A DNA stretch of 64,000 bases from the NCBI RefSeq assembly GCF_014653945.1, contig NZ_BNAU01000007.1, forward strand, positions 372,001 through 436,000, read 5' to 3'. A program made the position numbers and the translations under genes. The stretch is from Amycolatopsis deserti. Lineage in GTDB: Bacteria > Actinomycetota > Actinomycetes > Mycobacteriales > Pseudonocardiaceae. Positions 38,229 through 46,605 of the stretch are shown one piece after another; positions within the stretch are counted from its first letter, which is position 1, and each line of letters starts with the position of its first letter. A model generated the notes under the pieces. The model had not been told where the DNA came from and did no database searches. It saw nothing but the letters and a program-made list of their open reading frames with translations.

Positions 38229-38309
38229 CCCGTCCGGCCCCGTCGTGAGCGCGTTCGTGTGCTGGAAGCCCGCGTTCCCCAGGAACGCGCGCAGCGGCGC
38301 CTGGGCCAT
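38229..38309 (-). pseudogene. Fragment of an SDR gene
   Basis: The frame reads APLRAFLGNAGFQHTNALTT followed by GPDG, closely matching the NAG-motif region of the SDR encoded at 27962-28837 (PPLRAFVGNAGIQYTNALTE). Similarity stops on both sides, so only about 27 codons remain. It lies beside the second small Cys-rich gene, mirroring the SDR/Cys-gene neighbourhood at 28-30 kb. Confidence 0.65.
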
Positions 38310-38384
38310 GGAAGTCCTTCCGCGGGCGGGCTGTCCTCGCATGGACGTGCCGACTCCGCGCCTGGTTCCGCCACGCCGGGCGAG

Positions 38385-38657
38385 TCAGCGCACGGTCACG
38401 TTGCTCCGGTTCGGAACAGCGGCTCGTGACCGGCGGGCGCACGCGTCGCAGGTCCGATCAGGTTGCCACGCCTTCGCCGCGGCACGCAGGGCGCGCCGGA
38501 GGCTGCGCCGCGAACGGAGGGCGCCGGTCTCGTCCCGCAGGGGCGTGCCGAACACCTGGAGCCTGCGCTGCTTGCGCCCGCACCCGCACACCGTGCGGCG
38601 GTAGCGCCGGAGCACAGCGGACCCGTTCGTCACCCGTACCCTGTCGCGCCAGATCAT
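38385..38657 (-). CDS. Small Cys-rich basic protein, paralogue 2
   Basis: This 90-residue protein has RRYRRTVCGCGRKQRRLQVF, DETGALRSRRSLRRALRA and WQPDRTCDACARR, matching the 92-residue protein at 30186-30464 over nearly its full length. The CxC and CxxC pairs are kept. ATG 38657 has GGGAG 7 bases upstream. Conservation of the pair, and of their upstream DNA, supports expression; function is unknown. Confidence 0.62.
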   Translation of the reverse strand: MIWRDRVRVTNGSAVLRRYRRTVCGCGRKQRRLQVFGTPLRDETGALRSRRSLRRALRAAAKAWQPDRTCDACARRSRAAVPNRSNVTVR

Positions 38658-38769
38658 CCGTGCTCCCTCGGTGTTCGTTGCTCCGGTGTGGAGACAGCGC
38701 AGCCCTGCCCGGCATGTCGCGGAATGGGCCGACACTTTCGAATGCGATCGGAGTCACAACCGGATGCCG
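38658..38769 (-). promoter_or_regulatory. Upstream region of paralogue 2
   Basis: These 112 bp contain blocks shared with the region upstream of the 30.4-kb paralogue, notably CCGGTGTGGAGACAGCGC near 38686 and CACTTTCGAATGCGA near 38733. No gene is seen. Confidence 0.4.
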
Positions 38770-38946
38770 TCAGGTGTTGCGGCGCCGCAGCCGCCGCCAC
38801 GCCAGCTGGTAGGGGTCGACCTCGAGGACCCGTCCCGATCGCACGTCCGTCCTGGCGCGAGCCAGTGCCCGCCGGGCTTCCTGCACGTCGATGCCGTACT
38901 CCCGGCACCTCGCGAAGAAAGCACGCAACGCGTCGTTCCCACCCAC
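38770..38946 (-). CDS. Small hypothetical protein at the end of the sortase operon
   Basis: The frame from GTG 38946 encodes 58 residues, with NDALRAFFARCREYGIDVQE, then ARRALARARTDVRSGRVLEV and DPYQLAWRRLRRRNT. Codon use is strongly GC3-biased and the protein is helical and basic. There is no clear ribosome site; it begins 39 bases after the preceding gene's stop and could be cotranscribed. It may be a fragment of a larger protein. Confidence 0.5.
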   Translation of the reverse strand: MGGNDALRAFFARCREYGIDVQEARRALARARTDVRSGRVLEVDPYQLAWRRLRRRNT

Positions 38947-38985
38947 CCGATGATGATCGTCCGCAGCGCCGTCCCGAAACCTTGA

Positions 38986-39153
38986 TCAACTGATCGTGTC
39001 ACCGATGACCGCGGTGTCGGCGTGCAGCCACTCGTCCACGCGCGGGAAAGCCAAGTACCACAAGGTGATGCCCACCGCCGCCGCGACCAGCACGAAGATC
39101 AGCAGCTTCACCACCCGGTTCCCGGGCAGCCACCGCCACACCAGGTCGAGCAC
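38986..39153 (-). CDS. Small single-helix membrane protein coupled to sortase
   Basis: This 55-residue protein from GTG 39153 begins MLDLVWRWLPGNRVVKLLIF and has one membrane helix (about residues 14-36), ending VDEWLHADTAVIGDTIS. The GTG lies 3 bases after the sortase stop, with GGAGGGA inside the last sortase codons, so it is translationally coupled. Similar tiny membrane proteins follow class E sortase genes in other actinomycetes, as I recall; a role as sortase accessory is inference. Confidence 0.72.
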   Translation of the reverse strand: MLDLVWRWLPGNRVVKLLIFVLVAAAVGITLWYLAFPRVDEWLHADTAVIGDTIS

Positions 39154-39156
39154 TGC

Positions 39157-39801
39157 TCATCCCTCCAGCTCCGGCGGCGCGCCGCCCGGTTTATCCAGTG
39201 CGCTCACCAGTTCGGCCTGCACGATCAGCCGTTCCCAGTTGCCCCACTTGGGATTGCACGTCGTCAACGTCAGCAGGCTCGTCACCGGCGGGGCACCCGG
39301 TTCGTCTGGATTGGCCGCGATGACAGCGCTGTCCGCAGGTGACACCACGCTCGTGTTCGTCACCCTGTACACGAACCACCGGTCGGCCGTCTCCACCACG
39401 ATCGCGTCGCCGCGCCCCAGCTTGTCCAGGTCCCAGAAGGTGCCGCGCACACGGTGACCGGCCACCGCGAAGTTCCCGGTCTCGCCGGGCCGCTGGCTGT
39501 CCGGATAATGGCCGGGCCCCTTGCGCAGATCCGCCGCGGACACGCCTTCCACCACCGTCCAGTGCAATCCGAGCCGGGGCAGGTAGAGCCGCGCCATCGG
39601 CATCGCTTCCACCGGCGCCGTGCGGTCCTGCCACAGCTGGTCGAGCTGCCGGTCGAGCGTCTGCTGCTGCTCAGCGACCCGCGCCTGCACGCCGAACTCC
39701 TCGTAGACCACGAACAACAGCACCACCAGGCCGAACGCGACGAACAGCTCACCGGCGACGTGAACCAGCCTGCGCACCGTTCGCACGGCCACGTCAGGCA
39801 T
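39157..39801 (-). CDS. Class E sortase
   Basis: This 214-residue transpeptidase has a membrane anchor (about residues 14-33) and the sortase fold with catalytic His116 (FAVAGHRVRG), Cys182 (SLLTLTTCNP) and Arg191 (NWERLIV). Class E enzymes in high-GC actinomycetes recognise LAxTG and attach proteins to the cell wall. The large protein at 40401-46334 ends with LATTG, which makes it the likely substrate. Its start overlaps the end of the preceding gene by 8 bp. Confidence 0.93.
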   Translation of the reverse strand: MPDVAVRTVRRLVHVAGELFVAFGLVVLLFVVYEEFGVQARVAEQQQTLDRQLDQLWQDRTAPVEAMPMARLYLPRLGLHWTVVEGVSAADLRKGPGHYPDSQRPGETGNFAVAGHRVRGTFWDLDKLGRGDAIVVETADRWFVYRVTNTSVVSPADSAVIAANPDEPGAPPVTSLLTLTTCNPKWGNWERLIVQAELVSALDKPGGAPPELEG

Positions 39802-40324
39802 TCCGGCGCCGCCACCACAGGAGCGCGGCCGCCACGAGCGGAATCCCGGCCAGCCACGGCCAAATGCCCGGTCCGCCCGGCTCCGGCGCGGTGCCGGGAA
39901 CTGTGTCCGCGTCCGCGGTGCGCACCAGCAACGGCGCGCCCGCCCCGGCCTGGTACACCGCGGCGAGCGCGATGACGCGGTCGTCGGACAGCGCGATGGT
40001 CCCGATGCCCGCCTGCGCGGACTCGGTCACCGACTCCCCGGGAGCCAGGGTCGTGGTCCACCGTGCCTCCGCGCCGGACACGACCGCCCGATCCGCGCGG
40101 GTGATGGTGGCGTAGCGCGGCAGGGTCAGCACGATCGTCACCGGCGCGGGCGTGCTCCCGCCGTTGCGGACGGTCGTGACATAGGTGGCCGCCGCGCCCG
40201 ACCGGAGTTCGGTCACCCCGTTGAAAAGGCCGACCGACAGCCCGCTGGGGCGGGCCTGTTCCGCGGCGGCGACCGGGCCGACGACGACGACCAGGACGGC
40301 GGCGGCGAGTACTGCACGGATCAT
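39794..40324 (-). CDS. Secreted membrane-anchored DUF11-like protein
   Basis: This 176-residue protein has a signal peptide (MIRAVLAAAVLVVVVGPVAA), a beta-rich domain with the DUF11-like TYVTTVRNGGSTPAPVTIVL pattern, a Pro/Gly linker and a C-terminal membrane helix with Arg tail (WLAGIPLVAAALLWWRRRNA). It lacks a sortase signal, so it is anchored by the helix. It sits between the repeat protein and sortase and overlaps the sortase gene; a role in surface assembly is inferred. Confidence 0.78.
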   Translation of the reverse strand: MIRAVLAAAVLVVVVGPVAAAEQARPSGLSVGLFNGVTELRSGAAATYVTTVRNGGSTPAPVTIVLTLPRYATITRADRAVVSGAEARWTTTLAPGESVTESAQAGIGTIALSDDRVIALAAVYQAGAGAPLLVRTADADTVPGTAPEPGGPGIWPWLAGIPLVAAALLWWRRRNA

Positions 40325-40350
40325 CGAAGTGCTCCTCCTGAGCGGAACGG

Positions 40351-40390
40351 GCTCTGCCCGCCCCGGCCACGCGACCGGGACGAGCAGAGC
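40351..40390 (-). terminator. Strong hairpin between surface-protein and downstream genes
   Basis: GCTCTGC (40351-40357) and GCAGAGC (40384-40390) pair, with further GC pairing inside (CCCCGG with CCGGG). It lies 10 bases after the stop of the repeat protein and before the next gene start, so it could stabilise the long upstream mRNA or partially terminate, lowering sortase expression relative to substrate. Confidence 0.55.
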
Positions 40391-40400
40391 GTCGACCGGG

Positions 40401-43400
40401 TCAGCCGTGGCGGCGGCGGACCCTGATCACCGTGAGCAGCGCACCGCCGGCGACGAGGAAGATCCCCGCCAGGAGGAGCTGCACCCACGTGTTGTCACCC
40501 GTGGTGGCGAGCTTGCCGCCACTCGAACCGCCCGGCGCGGGCGCCTTGCCGGGGCCGCCCGGGGCAGGCGCCTCGCCGGGACCGCCCGGCGTGGCGACGG
40601 CCGTGTCGGTCCGGCAGTCCGGGTTGTCCGCACCGGCGGCGCAGTTGCCACCCGGGTTGAACCCGCCCGAGCCCGGCGGGGTGACCACCACGTTGTGGAG
40701 GTTCCCGTCGCCACCGGCCGGATCGTTCACGGTGACCGAGTAGGTGATCGTCGTCGTGCCGCCCACCGCGAGCGGACCCGACCAGGACAACGTGGCGCCC
40801 TCGACCGTGGCGCCGTTCGTGGCGTCACCGTTGTAGGTCGCGTCGTCCAGCACACCGGACAGGTCGTCGGTGAACGATGCCGGTTCGTCCGCCGTGTAGG
40901 CGACCTGGCCGGTGTTCGTCACCGTCACCGTGTAGGTGACCTTGCCGCCCGGCCCGACGTGCCCGGTGGAGGCGTGCTTGACCACCTCGAACGACCGCAC
41001 GCTCGTGCGCGTGCCGCAGTCCGGGTCGGTCGAACCGGTGGTGCAGTTGCCGTTCAGCTCCGGCGGGGTGACCACCTTGTTGTCCAGCAACCGGTCCCCG
41101 GTGTCCGGGCTGTTCACCGTCACCGAGTAGGTCACCGTGACCGACTGGCCCGCGGGCAGCGGACCGGACCAGGACAGCGTGGTGCCCTCGACCGTGGCGC
41201 CGTTCGTGGCGTCACCGTTGTAGGTGGCGTCGTCGAGCACCTCGGAGAGGTCGTCGGTGAACGAGGCCGGGGCCTCCGCGGTGAAGTCGGCCTGACCGGT
41301 GTTGGCCACCGTCACCGTGTAGGTCACCTTCTCCCCCGGCGCCGTGGTGGCCGACGAGGTCGTCTTGGTGACCGTCAGCTGGTTGCCCGGCACGTTGGCC
41401 GTGCACTGCGGATCGGCGCTCCCCTCGGGGCAGTTGCCGCCGCCGTCCGGCGGGGTCACCACGGTGTTGCCCAGCTTCTGGTCGCCGGTGTCCGGGCTGT
41501 TCACGGTCACGGTGTAGGTCACCGTCACCGTCTGGCCGACCGCGAGCGGACCCGACCACGACAGCACCGGTTCGGCGTAGGTGGCCCCGCCGGTGGCGTC
41601 GTTGTTGTACGTCGCGTCGTCCAGCACCGCCGACAGGTCGTCGGTGAACGAGGCCGGGGCCTCGGCGGTGTAGCCGACCTTGCCGGTGTTGGTCACCGTC
41701 ACCGTGTAGGTGAGCTTGTCCCCCGCCGCGGCCTTGGCCCTGTCGACCGTCTTGACCACGTCGTAGGACTGCACCGGGGTTTCCACCGGGGCACACGGTC
41801 CGGCCGTGCCGTCGGCGCACCCGGCGCCGGGGACGTCCGGCAGCACCGGCGCGTTGGTGAGCTGGTGGTCACCCTTGTCCGGGCTGTCGACGGTCACCGA
41901 GTAGGTCACCGTCACGGTCTGGCCGACCGCGAGCGGACCCGACCACGACAGCACCGGCGCCTCGTACGTGGCGCCACCGGTGGCGTCGTTGTTGTACGTC
42001 GCGTCGTCCAGCACCGCGGCCAGGTTGTCGCTGAACCCGGCCGGGTTCTCGGCCGTGTAGTCGGTCTGGCCGGTGTTGGTCACCGTCATCGTGTAGGTGA
42101 TGGTGTCGCCGGGCACGGCCTTCTCCGCCGACGCCGACTTCGCGACGGTGTAGGACGCGACCGGGGTGTCCGTGCGGCACTCCGGGTCGTCCGCGCCGGG
42201 CGGGCAGTTGCCGCCGCCGGTCACCGCGTTGCGCAGGTGGTGGTCACCGGTGCTCGGCGTGTTCACTGTCACCGAGTAGGTCACCGTCACGGACTGGCCG
42301 ACCACGAGCGGACCGGACCAGGACAGCGTCGTGCCGTGCACAGTCACGCCACCAGTCGCATCGTTGTTGTAGGTGGCGTCGTCGAGGACACCGGACAGGT
42401 CGTCGGTGAACGTCGCCGGGTTTTCGGCCGTGTAGTCCGTCTTGCCGGTGTTGGTCACCGTGACGGTGTAGGTGACCGTCTCACCGGTGCCGGCCTGCGC
42501 GGCCGACGCCTTCTTGGTGACGGTGTAGTCGGACACCGGCACGTGGGTCGGTTCGCACGGCCCGAGCGAGCCGTCCGGGCAGGTGAACCCGGGCACGCCC
42601 GGCGGTGCGCTGACTCCGTTGGCCAGGTCGTGGTCACCGGTGCCGGGGTCGTTCACGGTCACCGAGTAGGTCACCGTGACGGTTTGCCCGACCGCGAGCG
42701 GGCCGGACCAGGACAGCACCGGTTCGGCGTAGGTGGCCCCACCGGTGGCGTCGTTGTTGTACGTCGCGTCGTCCAGCACCGCCGACAGGTCGTCGCTGAA
42801 GCCGGCCGGGGTCTCCGCCGTGTAGTCGGCCTGACCGGTGTTGGTCACCGTCACCGTGTAGGTCACGGTGTCGCCCAGCCCGGCCTCTGCCGGGTCGGCC
42901 GTCTTGGTGACCGAGAACGACCGGACCGGGATCACGTTGCGGCAAGCGGGATCCGTCGACCCCGGCGCGCAGCCGCCGCCGATGCCCGGCGGGTTCGTGA
43001 CGACGTTTTCCAGCCGCTTGTCGCCGGTGTCCGGGTCGTGCACGGTCACCGTGTAGGTGACGGTGACCGAATCGCCCACGGCGAGCGGGCCCGACCACGA
43101 CAGCACCGGTTCGGCGTAGGTGGCCCCGCCGGTGGCGTCGTTGTTGTACGTCGCGTCGTCCAGCACCGCGGACAGGTCGTCGGTGAAGGACGCCGGGGCG
43201 TCGGACGTGTAGTCAGCCTGGCCGGTGTTCGTCACGACGATCGTGTAGGTGACGGTCTCGCCCGGGTTCGCGTCCTGCTGGGACGCGGACTTGCTGACGC
43301 TGAACGACTTCGACGGCGTCGTCGTGGTGCACGCCGGGTCGGTGGAGCCGGCCGGGCAGTTGCCGCCGGTCCCGGGTGGGGTGACCACCGCGTTGGCCAG

Positions 43401-46334
43401 CTTCTGGTCACCGGTGTCCGGATCGTTGACGGTCACCGAGTAGTGCACCTCGACGGACTGGCCGACGGCCAGCGGACCGGACCACGACAGGGTCGGCGCG
43501 GCGTAGGTCGCCCCGTTGTCCGCGTCGTTGTTGTAGGTCGCGTCGTCGAGCACCGCCGACAGGTCATCGCTGAAAGACGCCGGGTTTTCTGCCGTGTAGT
43601 CCACGACGCCGGTGTTGGTGAGGGTGATCGTGTAGTCGACGACCGAACCCGGCGTGACCGCGGTGGCGTCGGTGGTCTTCACCGCGCGGAACGACTGCAC
43701 CGGGATCTCCGGCGGCGCGCAGGCCGCGTCAGTGGAACCCGGCGGGCAGTTCGTCCCGCCCACCACGGCGTTGCGCAGCTTCTGGTCCCCGGTCACCGGG
43801 TTGTCGACCGTCACCGAGTAGGTGATGGTGACGGTCGCCCCGACCCCCAGCGGACCGGACCAGGACAGCGTGCTGCCCTGGACCGTGGCGCCGCTGCTGG
43901 CGTCGTTGTTGTAGGTCGCGTCGTCCAGCACCGCCGACAGGTCGTCGGTGACCGTGGCCGGGTTCTCGGTGGTGTACGGCACGCCACCGGTGTTGCGGAC
44001 GGTCACGGTGTAGGTGACCTTGTCGCCGGGGTGGATCGGACCGGCGGTGTCCGCGGTCTTCGCCACCTCGTAGGACGGAGTGCCCGGCGCGTTGGTGACC
44101 GTGCACTTGTAGTCGTGCGGGTCCGACACCGAGAGTGTCCAGTCAGGACCGGCACCGCCGGCCGGGACCGGCTCGCCGGTCGTCGAGTCGACACAGACGA
44201 TGGTCGCGTCGTAGGAAGTGATCGCGTCCGGCGAGCCGGGCGCCATCGCGTCGGTGACCGTGTAGGTGGCGCCCTGCGTCACCGGCCAGTTCGCGGTGCT
44301 CGCGGACGTGTTCGCCCCCGTGGTGGTCGCCGAGGTCAGCTGGGTGCCGCGGCTGTCGCGCAGGCCGACGGTGAACTGGTCGGCGGGCTGGACCCGGCCG
44401 GCCACCTGCTTCTCCACGGTGATCGTGGGGATCGGCGCGCTGGCGCAGCGGGCGCCGTCGTTGCCGCCGGAAGCCGGACCGTGCGACGCCAGGATCGCCT
44501 GGCCGGTCTTCGGGTCGATGCGGTAGATGTCGCCGGTGTTGTTGTCCGAGCTGTACAGGTAGCCCGCCGCGTCGGCGTAGGTGGCGCCGACCAGCGGGTT
44601 GTTCGGCATCCCGATGATGGGGCCCGCGTCGGTTTCCGCGCCGGTGGCCGGATCGAACTTCAGCAGGTGCGGCACACCGCCCGCGCCGGAGCCCACCTTG
44701 TAGAGCGCGCCGTCGATCCACGACCAGTCGGCGCCGGAGTTGAGCCCGGCCGGGGTCGCGATCGAGCCGGACGCGATGACCTGACCGTAAGTGGCCGAGC
44801 CCGGGGCGAGGTCGATCTCGTACCAGTTGGCGGGGTTCACCGACCGGGTCACCCACAGGTGCCCCTCGCTGTCGAAGTCGCCGACGTTGAAGTTCTCGCC
44901 CGGAGTGGGGGTGCCGAGGTCGGTGAGGCTGCCGTCGGCGTTGACCCGGACCAGGTGCCCCTGGTTGTCGAAGCCGTAGAAGTAGTCGTCCAGGGTGTTG
45001 AACCCGACGGCGTTCACCGGTGTCGGGGTCTCCAGGATCTTCTTCGCCGCGCCGGTGGCCAGGTCGACCTGGAAGATGTCGTTCGGGCTCGTGGCCGACG
45101 GCGTCTGGAACAGGTACCCGAACGCGTCACAGGTCCAGGACTCGGTCGCGGTGTTGGTCACCGTGCACTTGAACGCGCCCCCGGCCGGCACCGTGAACTT
45201 CCACGACGGCGCCGATCCGGTCACCGCCACGGCCTGCCCGGTCGTGGTGTTGGTGCAGGCGATCGCCGGCCGGTAGTAGCTCAGCCTGCTCGACGCGCCG
45301 GAGGCCATCGCGTCCGTGATGGTGTAGGTGGCGCCGGCGCGCACCGCCGTCGGCCCCGTGCTCGCCGACGTGCCGTTGCCCGACGTGGTGGCCGAGTTGA
45401 TCACCGTGCCGCCGCTGTCGGCCACGCTCACGGTGAACTGGTCGGAAGCCGCCGCGCGCCCGGCGACCGTCTTGGTGACCTCCAGCGTCGGGCAGAGCAC
45501 GCTCGGGCGCACCTGGGCGAGGAAACCCTCGATCGGGCTCCCGCTCTTCACCTGCACGACGATCGTGTTGAGCCCGGTCCGCCAGTCGTTGCTCAGCGTG
45601 GTCTGCGCGGCGGCGGGGGTCTTGAACCCCGCGTAGAGGTACGGGTCCTGACCGGCGGGCGCGCTCGGCAGCCCGGTCGTCTTGCCGCTCTGCGGCACGC
45701 CGTTGACGTAGACCTGGGTCACCGAGTTGTCGGCGAGGAAGTTCACGCCCAGGGTGAAGGCGGCCGGGTCGACGGCGGCGTCCAGGCTGAACTGGTAGCG
45801 GTAGTACCAGTCGCCGCGGACCACGCCTTGCCCCGGGTTCGCGGTGGTCTGCTGGGAGATCCACTCCGCGTTGCCGTAGGGGCTCGCGTCCCAGGCCGCC
45901 GGGGAAACGTTGTTGACGTTGGCTGGGACCCAGGTCGCATTCGCGGGTGGCGGCGCGGCGGCGGTGACCGGGTTCGTCGGCCCGAACGGCCCGGCGACCT
46001 CCCAGTTCGGGTCGGTGCCGCCGGACAGCTTGCCGCCTGTCGCCGCGTCGTACCCGGTGTTGAAGATGTTCGGGTCGGTGGTGCAGGTGACGTTGGTGTC
46101 GGCGGCCGCGCTGGCGATCGTGCCGGTGCCGGTCACCCCGCCCGTCACCATCAGCGAAGCGAGGACGGCGAACGACGCCCCGGCGGCGAGACCGCGCCGC
46201 GGTCCACGCCCCAGGCGGCGCCATCGCCGGCTCAGTGGAACACGTTGCCGGGCATGCCGCCCGCGCCGGCGTGGCGGTCTTTCGGCGGCAGCGTCCGGTT
46301 GAGCAGTGTGATCTGCGGACACGGCGAACTCCAT
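40401..46334 (-). CDS. LATTG-anchored cell-surface protein with nine DUF11-type repeats
   Basis: This 1977-residue exported protein has a basic N-terminus and a late signal segment (about residues 48-77; AAGASFAVLASLMVTGGVTG). It continues with a lectin/PA14-like N-domain, two SpaA-like Cys-containing domains (TLEVTKTVAGRAA; TITVEKQVAGRVQ) flanking a DUF6923-like propeller segment (FQTPSATSPNDIFQVDLATG), then nine roughly 126-residue repeats with VLDDATYNNDA and LSWSGPL motifs. A Gly/Pro linker leads to the sorting signal LATTG, a hydrophobic helix and an RVRRRHG tail. It should be covalently attached by the class E sortase of the same operon. It may serve as an adhesin or wall stalk. No clear ribosome site precedes ATG 46334. 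Confidence 0.88.
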   Translation of the reverse strand: MEFAVSADHTAQPDAAAERPPRRRGRHARQRVPLSRRWRRLGRGPRRGLAAGASFAVLASLMVTGGVTGTGTIASAAADTNVTCTTDPNIFNTGYDAATGGKLSGGTDPNWEVAGPFGPTNPVTAAAPPPANATWVPANVNNVSPAAWDASPYGNAEWISQQTTANPGQGVVRGDWYYRYQFSLDAAVDPAAFTLGVNFLADNSVTQVYVNGVPQSGKTTGLPSAPAGQDPYLYAGFKTPAAAQTTLSNDWRTGLNTIVVQVKSGSPIEGFLAQVRPSVLCPTLEVTKTVAGRAAASDQFTVSVADSGGTVINSATTSGNGTSASTGPTAVRAGATYTITDAMASGASSRLSYYRPAIACTNTTTGQAVAVTGSAPSWKFTVPAGGAFKCTVTNTATESWTCDAFGYLFQTPSATSPNDIFQVDLATGAAKKILETPTPVNAVGFNTLDDYFYGFDNQGHLVRVNADGSLTDLGTPTPGENFNVGDFDSEGHLWVTRSVNPANWYEIDLAPGSATYGQVIASGSIATPAGLNSGADWSWIDGALYKVGSGAGGVPHLLKFDPATGAETDAGPIIGMPNNPLVGATYADAAGYLYSSDNNTGDIYRIDPKTGQAILASHGPASGGNDGARCASAPIPTITVEKQVAGRVQPADQFTVGLRDSRGTQLTSATTTGANTSASTANWPVTQGATYTVTDAMAPGSPDAITSYDATIVCVDSTTGEPVPAGGAGPDWTLSVSDPHDYKCTVTNAPGTPSYEVAKTADTAGPIHPGDKVTYTVTVRNTGGVPYTTENPATVTDDLSAVLDDATYNNDASSGATVQGSTLSWSGPLGVGATVTITYSVTVDNPVTGDQKLRNAVVGGTNCPPGSTDAACAPPEIPVQSFRAVKTTDATAVTPGSVVDYTITLTNTGVVDYTAENPASFSDDLSAVLDDATYNNDADNGATYAAPTLSWSGPLAVGQSVEVHYSVTVNDPDTGDQKLANAVVTPPGTGGNCPAGSTDPACTTTTPSKSFSVSKSASQQDANPGETVTYTIVVTNTGQADYTSDAPASFTDDLSAVLDDATYNNDATGGATYAEPVLSWSGPLAVGDSVTVTYTVTVHDPDTGDKRLENVVTNPPGIGGGCAPGSTDPACRNVIPVRSFSVTKTADPAEAGLGDTVTYTVTVTNTGQADYTAETPAGFSDDLSAVLDDATYNNDATGGATYAEPVLSWSGPLAVGQTVTVTYSVTVNDPGTGDHDLANGVSAPPGVPGFTCPDGSLGPCEPTHVPVSDYTVTKKASAAQAGTGETVTYTVTVTNTGKTDYTAENPATFTDDLSGVLDDATYNNDATGGVTVHGTTLSWSGPLVVGQSVTVTYSVTVNTPSTGDHHLRNAVTGGGNCPPGADDPECRTDTPVASYTVAKSASAEKAVPGDTITYTMTVTNTGQTDYTAENPAGFSDNLAAVLDDATYNNDATGGATYEAPVLSWSGPLAVGQTVTVTYSVTVDSPDKGDHQLTNAPVLPDVPGAGCADGTAGPCAPVETPVQSYDVVKTVDRAKAAAGDKLTYTVTVTNTGKVGYTAEAPASFTDDLSAVLDDATYNNDATGGATYAEPVLSWSGPLAVGQTVTVTYTVTVNSPDTGDQKLGNTVVTPPDGGGNCPEGSADPQCTANVPGNQLTVTKTTSSATTAPGEKVTYTVTVANTGQADFTAEAPASFTDDLSEVLDDATYNGDATNGATVEGTTLSWSGPLPAGQSVTVTYSVTVNSPDTGDRLLDNKVVTPPELNGNCTTGSTDPDCGTRTSVRSFEVVKHASTGHVGPGGKVTYTVTVTNTGQVAYTADEPASFTDDLSGVLDDATYNGDATNGATVEGATLSWSGPLAVGGTTTITYSVTVNDPAGGDGNLHNVVVTPPGSGGFNPGGNCAAGADNPDCRTDTAVATPGGPGEAPAPGGPGKAPAPGGSSGGKLATTGDNTWVQLLLAGIFLVAGGALLTVIRVRRRHG
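40600..44080 (-). repeat. Nine in-frame repeats of about 380 bp in the surface protein
   Basis: The units are recognised by VLDDATYN occurring nine times. Some neighbouring units share long nearly identical stretches (for example around 41570, 42720 and 43110, all encoding the ATGGATYAEPVLSWSGPLAV segment), indicating recent homogenisation or duplication. Assembly and copy number here deserve checking. Confidence 0.85.
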
Positions 46335-46605
46335 GCCTGTCGGTTGAGAAAGGACACGTCAACCCACCCCTCGACCACGCGAACAGCCGCGTGGAAAGAT
46401 GGGACTGCTCCCAGTCGTAGGCCGCGTGGCGCGGCGGACGCGAGCGGAACCGCCGGTTTCCACCCCGTGATCACCCGGGCCCGGCTGGACGAACCCCGCG
46501 GTCCCGGCCCGGCCCGGCGTGATCTCACCCTCACCTCACCCGCGACATGTCCGGCGATCACCACCGGTCTTCTCGGTGGAACAGCACTGGCAGGGGAGTC
46601 GAGTG
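46335..46605. promoter_or_regulatory. Divergent promoter region of surface protein and LuxR gene
   Basis: This 271-bp region contains a 20-bp inverted repeat with arms CCACGCG (46375-46381) and CGCGTGG (46388-46394), 41 bases from the surface-protein start. No gene is seen in it. A dimeric regulator, perhaps the divergent LuxR protein, could bind here. Confidence 0.4.

Noticed and set aside
40600-44080. Regular spaced repeats that could suggest a CRISPR array
   Set aside because: The period is about 380 bp, copies are imperfect and lie in frame within a coding sequence; there are no short identical repeats with unique spacers and no cas genes.
40185-46400. A plus-strand open frame of more than 2000 codons
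   Set aside because: It is antisense to the repeat surface protein; the product is low-complexity Arg/Gly/Val and mirrors the sense repeats. No ribosome site or domain supports it.
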